Assembly: GCF_000224145.3 (NCBI RefSeq)
Contig: NC_020177.2
Location: 4,623,713 to 4,687,712 of the forward strand
Origin: Ciona intestinalis
Lineage: Eukaryota; Chordata; Ascidiacea; Phlebobranchia; Cionidae
DNA length: 64,000 nucleotides
Reading direction: 5' to 3'
In this document: piece by piece, positions 1 to 11,600 of the stretch
Layout of the letters: each line of letters opens with the position of its first letter
Numbering within the stretch: the stretch's first letter is position 1
Notes under the pieces: generated by a model
Told to the model about the DNA's origin: nothing
The model's input: only the letters and a program-made list of their open reading frames with translations
Database searches by the model: none
Made by a program: the position numbers and the translations under genes

Positions 1-506
1 TTTCCAAGTATCGATATACCGTTCTACTTTTATGACCTGTTTGTATTTGGCTTAAATCGTTCTTGTCATGGTGTTTGCTTTTTATTGTCAGGAGAAAACT
101 GTAATATGTGTAGGCAACGCGTATTATCCGGATTTAGTTCGATTTGGCGCAGTCGTTTCGAAGCAGACACCATATACGGTGACTTAAAGTTGGGACTAAT
201 ACGAATTCTTGTAACGATTACCTAACATGCACATTTCTCTTCCAATTAAAATTGTTTTGTTCGACATTGAGCCAAGACACCCACCTGGAACATATTTCGT
301 TTCCTTCTTTTGTTTAAAAGTCCACGGAAAGATGTATAGTTGGGTTAAAATGTGGTTCTGGTACATTTGCAACACCCGAGCATGCGCTATCCATTTATGA
401 AAACCAACACGTTTCCACGCAACTCTTCCGTAATTCGAGATGTTTTTCGCAAGTTCAAAATTGTTTTTACAAATGGTTCACGTCTTAACTTGTTGTTGTT
501 TTTCAG

Positions 507-3500
507 ATATCTCGAAAACCTGAAGAACCTAATGTTTATATCCGAGTCTGCGTTTTCCGGCCTCCCGCGGTTAGACCGAATGTGAGTAATAGCTAAGTTA
601 TCTGGTTTAATCGATTTAGATCTCAGTTTTCGGTGAAAATGCTTTTTACTTTAAACGGAACTTGTTTTGCGTCTTTTAATGTCAACTAATATTACACGTA
701 TATTAGTAGGAAGTCGGTAAGATTATAATTATTTATTAGTTTATTCAAATTAACGCAGAGTCATTAAGGGAACGGATATTGGCGTGGTTCAAGGCTTCAC
801 CGAGCTCTGGGGACCGACGGAAAACGCAGTTACCATGTGAGAACTGTTGTCCTTATTATATTATAACTAGTGTGTTATAACGAAGGTTCGATTTTCGTAC
901 TTGCCTACGTGATTATTGGTGCCCAGGGACGGCATGTGACGCTTGTAATCAATATATTAAAGAACCGCAAACCAACTTAGTTCTGCAACCCGTGGGGTGA
1001 TTTTGCGCTTTAAAATAAACCAACTACTTCGCACCCGCATCACGCATTTACTTCGGGAGAAGAGTGCGTGTACTTTAACTAACCTACTTTTGGCTCGACT
1101 TTATAAATCTACTGTCTAGATAAGCTGTAACGAACTGGGTTCAACAAGAGTTAATGAAATGGCCTTGGTCCACGTATGCGTCAAAATCCTTGTACACAGC
1201 TAGATTATCTCGGCAGAACACAATCTCTTAGTCCTGTAACGTTCAAATTTGGAACTTTTGCCCACGATAGTACCTTATGGTCGTGACAGATTTAAAACAA
1301 TGAACTTATAATAAGTTAAAAAATTAATCGCCGAAAATCATAAGTTGTGGTCGGTCGTGTTATAAGATAAAAACTACTTGGTTATTGCTCCTGGGTTTAA
1401 AACGGGATCTCCCAACCGCACGAAAACAAATAAACTAGTCATCAGTTTTGTAAACCGCTCTTTTGGGTGTAAATAGCATTAGGGTTGACTGCATGTTGTT
1501 TGTATGAGCTGATCAAAGCCCGTGACGCATATACTCGACTATATTTGGTATCTTATATAAAAACCTTAACTTCAGTAAAATGGGCGATATTGTTTTATAT
1601 TTTTAGCTTTAGTGTTGTAAAGGTTGGGGTAAATCGTCCAAGCTTTTGTTCTCTCTTACCGTCGCATTTGGTAGTATACAAAGAATATTCGGTCAAATAA
1701 ACCTATCCTTACGACTCTAAAATGGAGAGTGTTAATTATTAAAAAGAAAATATTGAGTAGTATGCGCTAACGATAGCCATCTTACCCACCCTACTATATA
1801 GTATTGTTGTGGGGTAAGATGGGACACTTTTAGCACATAATATCCAATTATTTTGCACGCGTTTTTAACAATTAACAACGGTATATAGAAGTCGTAATGA
1901 TACGGGTTTATCATACTTTAAATTTTCCTTGTTTACTACAAAATTAGACAAGAAATAGAATGAAAGGATGTCCCATGTTCCTCCACGTTACCACATTATT
2001 CTAAACCCGTGTTTTGCAGAGAACTTTCGCACAATCCGTCGTTGGCGAAAATTCAATCCAGGGCGTTTCGTAACTTGACAGAAAGAGTGACCGAGCTGTA
2101 AGTGTTACAAGTCCACAATATATTGGTTATCCATAAAGGTTGATAATTATCCAGAAATAACTTGTGCCTGGCACTTAAACATGACCAATGTTCGCTCAGA
2201 AATCTCTAATTACAAGCTACACCCAAAGATAAATGCAGTTTAATGCCGGTTAAACGGGCCAGTGGGTCTGGTTTTCAGCAGCTTATATCGCTAGAATATA
2301 TATTTGCGCTGTACATTATGAATGAGAAAACTTTGCAAATGGTGAATGATTGAAAAATGTAAATTCTGGTCCCAATACTTGACAAGCTTTGATATCTATT
2401 ATTTATGTGACAAGGGCTCGACAGACGTGTATACATTATGTTATGAAACGCATTTACAAAATGGCATCTTTGAACTTCGTCTTTGTTCAATGCACAAAGG
2501 AATGAAATCACTTCGTGACTGTTTCGACGCCAGAGCTTTTCAAAGCGGGCAATTGTCGTTCGCGGCTTTTAATACTCTTATGATTAACGTCTGCTGCTTG
2601 TTTTTGCAGAAGAGTAACCATGAATCCAAACCTGCGCACCGTTGAAGATTTCGCTTTCGCTGGAAGTCGCATATATGACTTGTAAGCAAAATTGTTCAAC
2701 TCTCTTTATGTTTTAACTAAAGTTTAACCAATTCACAAAAACTTTACATCTTTTAGGTATTTGGACGGCAATGGATTGCTTACGGATCTACAGTCATTCG
2801 CTTTTGCAGGAATGAAGAATCTTCGCTACCTGTAAGCAGATTTAATATATATTATGACTTAACATATATAGGTGGTTATTTGACATCTTTTTATTATATT
2901 TTCTCGTCCCATTTGGTAGTAAACAATGAACTTTTGATGTTGTTAATTCTTTAAAAACGTTCGGGATACTTTAATATTATCTGCTAAAGGTGCCGCGTCT
3001 TCTCCCAATCTACATATGTTTTTTATTCCCTATCAAATCAACTACATTTAATTCCAGTTCAATCGCCAAAACTTCTGTTATGCGCTTGCCAACGATCGGT
3101 CTGGAAAAAATGCAAGAACTAAACGCTTTCGACACGCCGTATATGATACGATTCCCGACATCGGATAAATTGCCTTCGCTTCACAAAGCAGTTTTGACAT
3201 ACCCCTTCCACTGTTGTGCGCTCACGAACTACGGATTCGGCGAAATATTTCAAAACGATGAAACAAACCAGGATGAAGAACTTGTAGATTGCGCTGCAGA
3301 CGACGAACGAACATCACCTGAAATTCCACAACAGATTCAACCACCGGTAAGTTCCGAAGGGTTTGTGGACTCTCCTACACTTGTGGAACCGACGGTCGGA
3401 GACGTGGAGGCAAATTATTACCATGTTGAAGAATATGACTATGCATATTATAACGGTGGGTGCTAAAAAGTTCACTATTCTTGGTATTGTTTTAAGAATA

Positions 3501-6500
3501 CTATTCATATAGATTTCAAATCGTTTTTTTTTCATGCTGTTTGGTATATAGTAAGAAATGGATATTCACAGAATTACATATTGCGGACATGTTTATGGAA
3601 CTGCCATGCTAACGTACAGCATACGTTCATTTATAATTAAACCGCCCGCCGTAAGAGCTTTTAAGCACAAACTGAGGTTAAAAATTTGCAATTTCGCATT
3701 CCACTTGTTGTTTGAAATTTTTACGTAATTTCTAAAAATATACCACCCTGCAATTACAAGTTTTAATAACCATCTTATCTGTGGTTGCAGACAGCTTTGA
3801 CGACAGTATTCAGTACATTCCTCTGCCAACCGATGGCGAGGAGCATGAGGTTCTGCCTGAAGTCCCAACCTCCAGTGAGGACGTGAACGGTTTAAGCGCC
3901 GTCAACCCCCCTGATGGCTCATGGGTTGCATCGCATAACAGGTTAGTTATCATTATTTTATCGTTTGGGGTAAAATGGAAAATATTTTCATTCTATTTTA
4001 TCGTCCCATTTGGTAGAAAACAGAAAACATTTACAGAATTATGTACTCATATCCTCATCGCTCTTAAAGAGCACTGTTGAGTGTCAAAACACGATCAGGA
4101 AATATACGGAATATCAGGAAATATACGGATATTGTATGCCTATATGCTATGGCGGTATCCATCTTACCTCATGCTAATAAAAATCCCGTGTTATAACGAT
4201 TGGCTTATTTGCGCCGCATTAAAATGCATTTGCGTGCCTATTTAACCTATGCAGTATAACTCAGATTATAGGTTGCAAATGTTTAATTACGACAAATTAT
4301 TGTATGGTTAGAAGTTTGGGTTAATTGTCGTTACAGTTTGTTTGTTGTTTCAGTTTCGGAGGTCTTCCAGTTGCAACAGGCCATGCAATTCATCCGAACG
4401 TAACCACACACCCATGGAATAGCTCGACACCGCGGGTAATCTCACTTTGTCGCCGTGATAAATCCGGAAAACTTGTTCCCAAAATGCACGAGGCGCCGAT
4501 CCATTGTGTACCTGTACCTGACCTCTTTAATCCTTGCGAAGATTTACTTGGCAGCACAGGCATCGTGGCTGTGTCATGGAGTGTAGCTTGTCTTTCCGTA
4601 ATCGGGAATTTCTTCGTCATTTTTATGCTGCTTGCCGTAGCGTGCGACCGAACACGGGCCCAACAGCGTCATCTCTCGGTTCCAAAATTCCTCATTCTAA
4701 ACTTGGCGATCGGCGATTTTTTCATGGGAATCTACCTGTTTACTCTTACCGCTATGGACAGCAGAAGTTCGGGCAACTACTACAAGTTCGGTGTTGAGTG
4801 GCAGACTGGTGGAGGATGTGACGTGGCGGGATTTATTGCAATTTTCGCATCTCAACTATCGGTGTTTACATTAAGCGTCATCTCCCTTGAAAGATGGTAA
4901 GCCTAAATTACCTTATTATTCTATCATATATTGTTCTTTTGGAGTTAGCAGCATTTTAGCCTGGAGGTTGACTTGTTGCTTGAAATTACACAACCTTATT
5001 AAATATCCTCATTATTTTGATATTGCTTTTAATTGATCTTATGCATTAGTGTCCCTATACCTAACCTATTCGAGGAATAGTTTTAGGGTTGGATTTATAG
5101 TAATAATTCATACTAAACTGGGTATGGATCTCAATTAAACATCACCTCTTTGTAATAATTCCCTACATCTTAATATATTACTTCATACTTCATCTTATAA
5201 AAGAAAACAACACATTAGAAACTGATAACTTATTTTATCAATAGGTACGCAATCCGGTACGCCATCCAACTAGACAAGCGCATGACGTTGCGTTGTGGGC
5301 GCATAGTGATGTGTGTTGGTTGGATAGTCTCAATAATCCTTGCTGCCCTGCCTCTAATGAAAGTAAACAGCTACCGGAAAACAGCTATATGTTTGCCAAT
5401 GGACGTTCAAGAACTGTCGGGTAGGTTCGATTTTTCTTCATCTTGTGCATAAATAAAATACAGTAGGGTTGAGGAAGATGGAGCACTTTCTAACTGTATT
5501 TTCTCGTCCCATTTTGTAGTAAACAAAACATCATTTAAAGAATTATTAAACAAGATATTCTAACGACTTCCTATAGAACGTCCTTAATTGTTTAAAACAC
5601 GGTCAGGATATTACTATAGTAATCTGAGATAAGAAGATAAATATTGTTAACCCAATGTCCCACATTACCCTATCGTCTTTTAAAAATTAACACGCTCTGT
5701 TAGAGTTGTAAGTTCAAATTCTTTATATTATAGTTTTGTTATTTACAGGCAAAGTTTACGTGGCTGTGCTGTTGTCTCTCGACATATGCGCGTTCATGGT
5801 AGTAGTAGGTAGCTACTTGTGGATGTACGCCATTGTACGCTCAGCTAATGGTACAGGACGAAGTTTAAGAGATCTGTTCCGACTTAAAGAACGAAAGCAA
5901 GCAGACGAACGACCACGACATAACCACAAGTACGTTGATTTTTTTGGAACAGTTCAGTTCACACCCTACTTTGTAGAGTTTAAAACGCCATTTTTAGGTT
6001 ACTTTAAAAAGTGTCCAAAATTATAAATCTATCGATTAAATAAGTTCTGTCTGTAGTTTTATAAATGTTAAAAGTTATTTTAAACTGCGTTTTATTTTTA
6101 GCAACGACGGTTGCTTCGGCGTGATGGACAGTCGCAAAACCGATGCCCGTGTGGCGAAACGGATGGCAGTTCTTGTGTTCACCGACTTCGCTTGTTTCTT
6201 CCCAATCTGTTTCTTCTCGTTGTTCGCACTTGCGGGACTTCCCCTTCTCTCCATGTCAACGGCGAAAGTTCTGCTTATCACGTGTTTCCCCTTCAACGCG
6301 TGTTGCAACCCGTTTCTGTACGCCATTTTGACGAAGTGAGTACTACGCTGTTTTATGTTTAGGGAGATCCTAAGGCAAGATGCGCCAGGGAACCGTGTGG
6401 CAAAGACTTAAAATATTACTTTACATTTAGTAGTGGTCTGTTTTATTTTTTATATCATTTCATCAGTGTTTTATCATTAAGTTATGGTTAAAAATATTAC

Positions 6501-7254
6501 TTGTGTGTTAAATGTACAATTTTGTGTATATAGGTCGTTCAGAAACGACGTGAAGATGTTCATTAAGTCGCAGCGTCCGAATGCCTTCGGTGTTCGGCGA
6601 CAGAAGACGTCGCATCGGAGAGAGAAAAGATCGGATGGTGGGAGTCGGCAGGAGGAAAGACGAAAAACCATCCAAGTTTACGTTGATTACGATGCAGAGC
6701 ACGCTAACGGTGGCGAAGGGGTCTTCGTTTCTGTGGAACAAAAGCCTTCTCCCGACACGAAGAAAAGTTTCAGCTGCAAGTTTTCTGCTAAGCAGGCGTC
6801 GTGCAGTTTATCGTTTAAGAAAAAATCGACGCTAGAGCAGCTTTCGCCCAAAAGGGAGCCCCTGAAAAGCGGCTCACCGTCGAATCACAATAATAATAAC
6901 AGCGCAAAGGACAAAACTGTTATAACGAATCGAAACAGCGATTATGCTGGGGACAGCGGTGCAAAGGGTCTCTCCAAAAGCCTGGCTGTCCTCGCCGCTT
7001 TCAGTCGTATTCGACTCTCAATGTTTCGTAAAAGGAATGCAAGTACTAACGATGCACCACCCGTCACTGAAACGACGCGTCAGACGAGTTTCGAAACGCA
7101 AGTTTCGGCAGACGGCGGAGTTGCCCTTTGCGAGAAAACCGATTCCGATTCGAGCGAAAGCGAAATTATTGTGAGTAAAGTGATCGACTTCGTCGTAGCT
7201 GAAGCATCAATGGCGAGTCTGTCATCACACAGCGACCAGGACTGTTTCACGTAG
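507..7254 (+). CDS. Glycoprotein-hormone-receptor-like LRR GPCR (type A LGR), 5' incomplete
   Basis: Seven-helix receptor with a leucine-rich-repeat ectodomain, related to LH/FSH/TSH receptors; expected at the plasma membrane, signalling through G proteins. Exons read: 507-581, 759-836, 2020-2097, 2610-2681, 2757-2831 (one 24-26 residue LRR each, all with the same intron phase), 3058-3455, 3791-3941, 4354-4896, 5245-5420, 5749-5929, 6102-6335, 6534-7254. The hinge has the paired cysteines FHCCAL and the FNPCEDLLG motif before helix 1. Helix 3 ends in ERWYAIRYAIQLDKR, the class-A LGR version of DRY, and helix 7 has NPFLY. This ERW and hinge pattern favours the hormone-receptor class over relaxin receptors. 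The signal peptide and first LRRs must lie left of the window. The last exon encodes a Ser/Lys-rich cytoplasmic tail of about 240 residues, far longer than in vertebrate relatives. The ligand cannot be told from sequence. Confidence 0.9.
1621..1799. repeat. MITE copy (pair, first member)
   Basis: Diverged copy in an LGR intron, from GGTTGGGGTAAATC to ATCTTACCCACCCTACTATA, with the internal CATTTGGTAGTATACAAAG. It abuts a second copy in opposite orientation. Confidence 0.6.
1803..2000. repeat. MITE copy (pair, second member)
   Basis: Starts TATTGTTGTGGGGTAAGATG and ends TGTCCCATGTTCCTCCACGT, opposite in orientation to its neighbour, ending just before an LRR exon. Confidence 0.6.
2869..2993. 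repeat. MITE fragment
   Basis: Internal part TTTCTCGTCCCATTTGGTAG and TATCTGCTAAAGGTG, in an LGR intron. Confidence 0.5.
3964..4175. repeat. MITE copy with internal 16-bp duplication
   Basis: Begins TTGGGGTAAAATGG and ends CGGTATCCATCTTACCTCAT. TCAGGAAATATACGGA is repeated near 4095 and 4114. Confidence 0.6.
5461..5685. repeat. MITE copy
   Basis: CAGTAGGGTTGAGGAAGATG to ATGTCCCACATTACCCTA, in an LGR intron. Confidence 0.65.
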
Positions 7255-7693
7255 TCTACCAACGACGACCTGCTGGCGTGATGGATAATTGTCGATTTTA
7301 TCGTCCCCGCAAAAAGCAGCAGTTCTAATTTTGCCAGTATTTTTCTAATCATATTATTTTGTTCACCTCATTCGTCGGTCAACTTTTTCTTTTTAGATCA
7401 CATGAAAATTTGTTGCTTTTCTGTACTCTCGTTTCTTACATCTCGTCCATTTACTTCTTGTGTATATCATTGTGTTTCACTTATCGTATCTCACTTACTG
7501 ATAAAGATGTAAAAGTAAAGCCAGAACAAAACTATTGGAGTTCATATTTCCACCATTTTATCTGCTTTCCGATGCTATTTCCTTCTGTTTTATTCAGGAT
7601 TACGTACAATGGTACACCACAGACACAAGGAACTCAATTAAAAGTTCACTGCCGCATATATTTCGTTATTTTACTTCTTGTTATAAATATTGC

Positions 7694-7699
7694 AATAAA
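7694..7699 (+). terminator. Polyadenylation signal of the LGR gene
   Basis: AATAAA lies about 440 bp after the receptor stop codon and is the first good signal on this strand. The assignment to this gene is inferred from position. Confidence 0.5.
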
Positions 7700-7744
7700 C
7701 TCTTAAAACGAATTCGACCTGGTTATCAGTTACGAATACTCTGT

Positions 7745-7783
7745 AGCAAAGAGATTAAAATATGTGGTTTTAATCTCTTTGCT
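7745..7783. repeat. Perfect 16-bp hairpin flanked by CTCTGTAG repeats
   Basis: AGCAAAGAGATTAAAA is followed by a 7-nt loop (TATGTGG) and its exact reverse complement. The octamer CTCTGTAG occurs on both sides, overlapping the hairpin ends by a few bases. It lies about 50 bp after the receptor's polyadenylation signal. It could be a small palindromic insertion with a target duplication, or a fold-back made by template switching. Confidence 0.6.
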
Positions 7784-8345
7784 CTGTAGTATAAACACGT
7801 ACACAACTATTTTCTAACATTAGGTTATATTTTCGTATTACGTGTTCTGTCCTATATGTCGATCCTATTTAGTCATACAAGAATCTCTACATTAACATTT
7901 CAACATGTCCCAGCCAAAGTGGGACAGTTTTAACATCGATTACTGAAAGTTAAAACATAGTTCATGACGTTCAGTTATATTTGCTTTGAAGAAAGTCGTT
8001 TTAATTTAATTATCAAGTAGGTTTGAGCATAGATTAAAATTGTATTATTAAACTATGATTTGGGTATTTAATTTTTATCAGTACGAGTACAGAGGAGAGA
8101 AGTCTCTCGTAAACTCGAGTTAGCGGTATATTTTATTAGCTCCCCTAATTTACAAAAAAAATATTTCCGCTCATACGTTCTAGTCTATTACATGCGAAAG
8201 GATTTGTCTGAAATCGCGCGATGTTTTAGTTTTGTTACAATCTAGATTTGTTATAAAATATAGTTAATTCGTATCGTTTAAATTTGTAAAAGTTTAACAA
8301 AATTATGTATTCAACACACAGAGTTCTAGTGTCAGTCTTGTACTT

Positions 8346-8395
8346 NNNNNNNNNNNNNNNNNNNNNNNNNNNNNNNNNNNNNNNNNNNNNNNNNN
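8346..8395. other. Assembly gap (50 N)
   Basis: A run of N just upstream of the first visible PRPF19 exon. The short missing first coding exon of PRPF19 may be here or further upstream; I could not find it in the readable sequence. Confidence 0.95.
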
Positions 8396-8610
8396 AAGTT
8401 GTTGCTATACAACGTCCATACAAAAACTATTTTTTTCTATTTAATTGAATTAGTAGTAAGTTTTTCATGCTTTTAAACTCAAATATTTATAAATAAATGC
8501 CAAAAACTTTTATTTAAAAAAAAACCTATCTATTGTCATTCAAACCTTGAAATAAAATCAACGATAATTATGTCATTATGCAATTTTTAACCCAATATTT
8601 GTTAAATTAG

Positions 8611-11600
8611 TTTCCGGTGAAGTTCCTGAAGTGCCATGTATATCCCCAGTCTCAGGTTGTGTCTTCGAGAAACGTTTGTTGGAGAAATTTGTTTTTGAGC
8701 ACGGTACGGACCCCGTTAGTAACGAACCTTTGTCCATGGAACAAGTCGTGGAAATGAAGGTTGGGTGTAATTTGTTATTGAGAGAACGGAAGTTACTTAT
8801 TTATTATAACATGAAACAGCCATGCTTTATAAATGACACACTTTTTATACATAACATGTTTTAACAACTGTTGTTTTGCTGTTAATACCCCCTTTTTCAT
8901 TCTTAAAAGACATGATGTTTTCTGTTGTTTTTTAAAGAAATATTAACAATGATTGTACACTCACATATTATATATATGTGTATATATCACTGGTGCCGAA
9001 CCCGGGGTTGCAGGGTAGGCCGGCCTACCTTGGAATTTTGCCAATTCTAACTTTAATCATCGCACACAAGGCGGCGCTTTTTATTACGCAAATGCGCCGT
9101 TGAACCTATATACTATATATCTTTTTAGGTGAATATTTTTTTGTTAACATTAAATGACGGTAACTATTTCAAAAGAAATTCCAAACATTATTCTGATTAA
9201 TGTTTATCTTAATATGTTCAAATATTAACTTGTATATTTCCCACCAGACCAATCCATTAGTGAAACCTAAACCACCATCAGCAACAAGCATCCCTGCTAT
9301 TCTTAAATCCCTTCAAGATGAATGGGACGCTTGTATGTTGACAAGTTTCACCCTGAGACAACAACTGCACACTACAAGACAAGGTAGATGTACATTTATG
9401 AGTTTCACTCAACTAATGAACTAAGGAGTAAATTTTTTTATGTCCTGCGTTGCCCAACCCCAGACTATGTTTTTTTAGGGCTCATTGTTACGCTGTTACC
9501 AACTATCACCAATAATCTGTAGAACACTTAAATATTTTTTAATTAGGCCATAATAGAAAAATTTTAAACTAAATTATATGTATATTATATATATATGTAT
9601 CTTGAATTGCAAAATAAAAACACAAGTAAACTCGCTTTAATCTGTATCAAATACTGGATCAAAGTAGTATTTTATGAACTGAATTGTTCCGTTTTTATCT
9701 CCAATAAATTACTTGTCTTGTTTTGTAAAACAGTTCTTCCAGTATTTTCTTGCATACCAATGTTTCAACTACTTATACATGTCGTTTTCAATACTTCTCC
9801 CTACAGAGTTGTCACACGCATTGTACCAGCATGACGCCGCATGTCGAGTCATCGCTCGCTTGACCAAGGAGGCCACAGCTGCCCGTGAAGCGCTTGCTAC
9901 GTTAAAACCGACATCTGGGGTCCAACAAACCAATCAACATCAACCTGCTGCCATGCAAGTGGATAAACAACAAGATGATGGTAAGATAAGTTTTTAAAAC
10001 TTTGATGCCAATGTTGAGGGATTTATGCGATGCAGAAAATTTAGGTTTGTTTGATAATGTCCTATGGGGTATATGGGGCCTTTATATCTCCTAAGATAGT
10101 TTTGTTTGTTTGTGAAGGTGATATACTGATGTATCAGGTCAACTGTAGCTTTAAACTGATTGAATCCAATTTATGATTGCTACTCTTAAGAGGCTCAAGA
10201 CATTGATAAACTGTGTCTGTCCCTTGTCTTATGGTATGCCTCGGTGTAGGCCATCATCCATATACTAGAGATGGATAAAAAAAAGGATTTATGTTTATAC
10301 TTCTAATTTTATGTTTTTGAAGAATATTTTGCACAGAAGTGTAGGCAGCGTGGCTTTTCGCTTTTTTTGCAACAAAAATGTTATTAGAATTCCAAAGGCT
10401 CCCGAATTCCTAACTTTTTTCTTCACATTACCACTGATCCACCAACTTAACCATCCACATCAGGTGAACCCATCGGACTGACGGAGGATGTGATACAGAA
10501 ACTCCAGGATAAAGCGAGTGTCCTCACTTCTGAGAGGAAGAAGAGAGGGAAGCGAATGCCGGAGGATCTCGCTTCTGCTGATGACATCAGGAGTTATCGA
10601 CCTGTAAGAGGCTTGTGTTTAATTTATCTAGTAGGGTGGGGGGAAGACAGGACACCTTTTCATTATATTTTCTCCTCCCATTAGTAATAGATAAAGCACA
10701 TTCAAAGAATTATAAAACTGTATCCTCACGACTCACGTAGAACTGTTAATTGTTTAAAAACACGATCCGGATACTTTGATATCACATGCTAAAAGTGTCC
10801 CAACTTTCCCACACACAGTACTATACATAGGGTAGTGAGCTCGCACCAACCTAAATTTGAGATAAGCCAAAGGTGTTTTTAAAAAATTAAAAAAACTCAC
10901 AACTTGTTTTTTTATGTTTTAGATTGCAAGCCACCCTGGTTTACATTCGGCTTCAGTTCCCGGGATATTATGTCTTGATCTTTGTTCATCGGATACTAAC
11001 AGGTGGGAACTTATTTAAGATTTGATATTAAGTTTCATAGAGGTAATACAAGCTGTTAAACTGTTGCAACCTTTTTTCTCCTTTTTTCAGATAGATTCAA
11101 ACTAAAAACAACTAGGAAAAGCAATACCAATGATAAAACTTTTTTGCCTGCTTCTGGCTAATGTCTTTTATCATTTATTGTCATCTCTCATAAAATCCTG
11201 CTGCTCTAATATGGAACAAATTTTCCTTTTTTTAATAAATTACCAAACTGTATTAATATTTGAACAACTCACGCCCACAGGGTTATAACTGGAGGAGCAG
11301 ATAAGACAGCTGTTGTGTTCGACAAAGAGAACGAACAAGTGATCACAACATTGAAGGGACATACAAAGAAAGTCACCCATGTATTGTACCACCCTGTTGA
11401 GGTTTGTGTACGATTGGTATTTTTTATGTTTTACGTAAGTTGAAGGTCTTGGCTGTAATAAAACTAATAACCAGCCATTAAATCAGTGTTTTATATTTTT
11501 AAAAGTTTTACCAATAAAGTCATTGTCACGCAACATGCGACAGGCTTCAACATCTGGTGAGATCCATTTGACGCCTTGTGTGTTGGGATAATGGGCCAAT

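Noticed and set aside
9014-9029. 16-bp palindrome GGTAGGCCGGCCTACC in a PRPF19 intron
   Set aside because: Single copy, no flanking duplication and no known factor; probably chance next to a G+C-rich patch.
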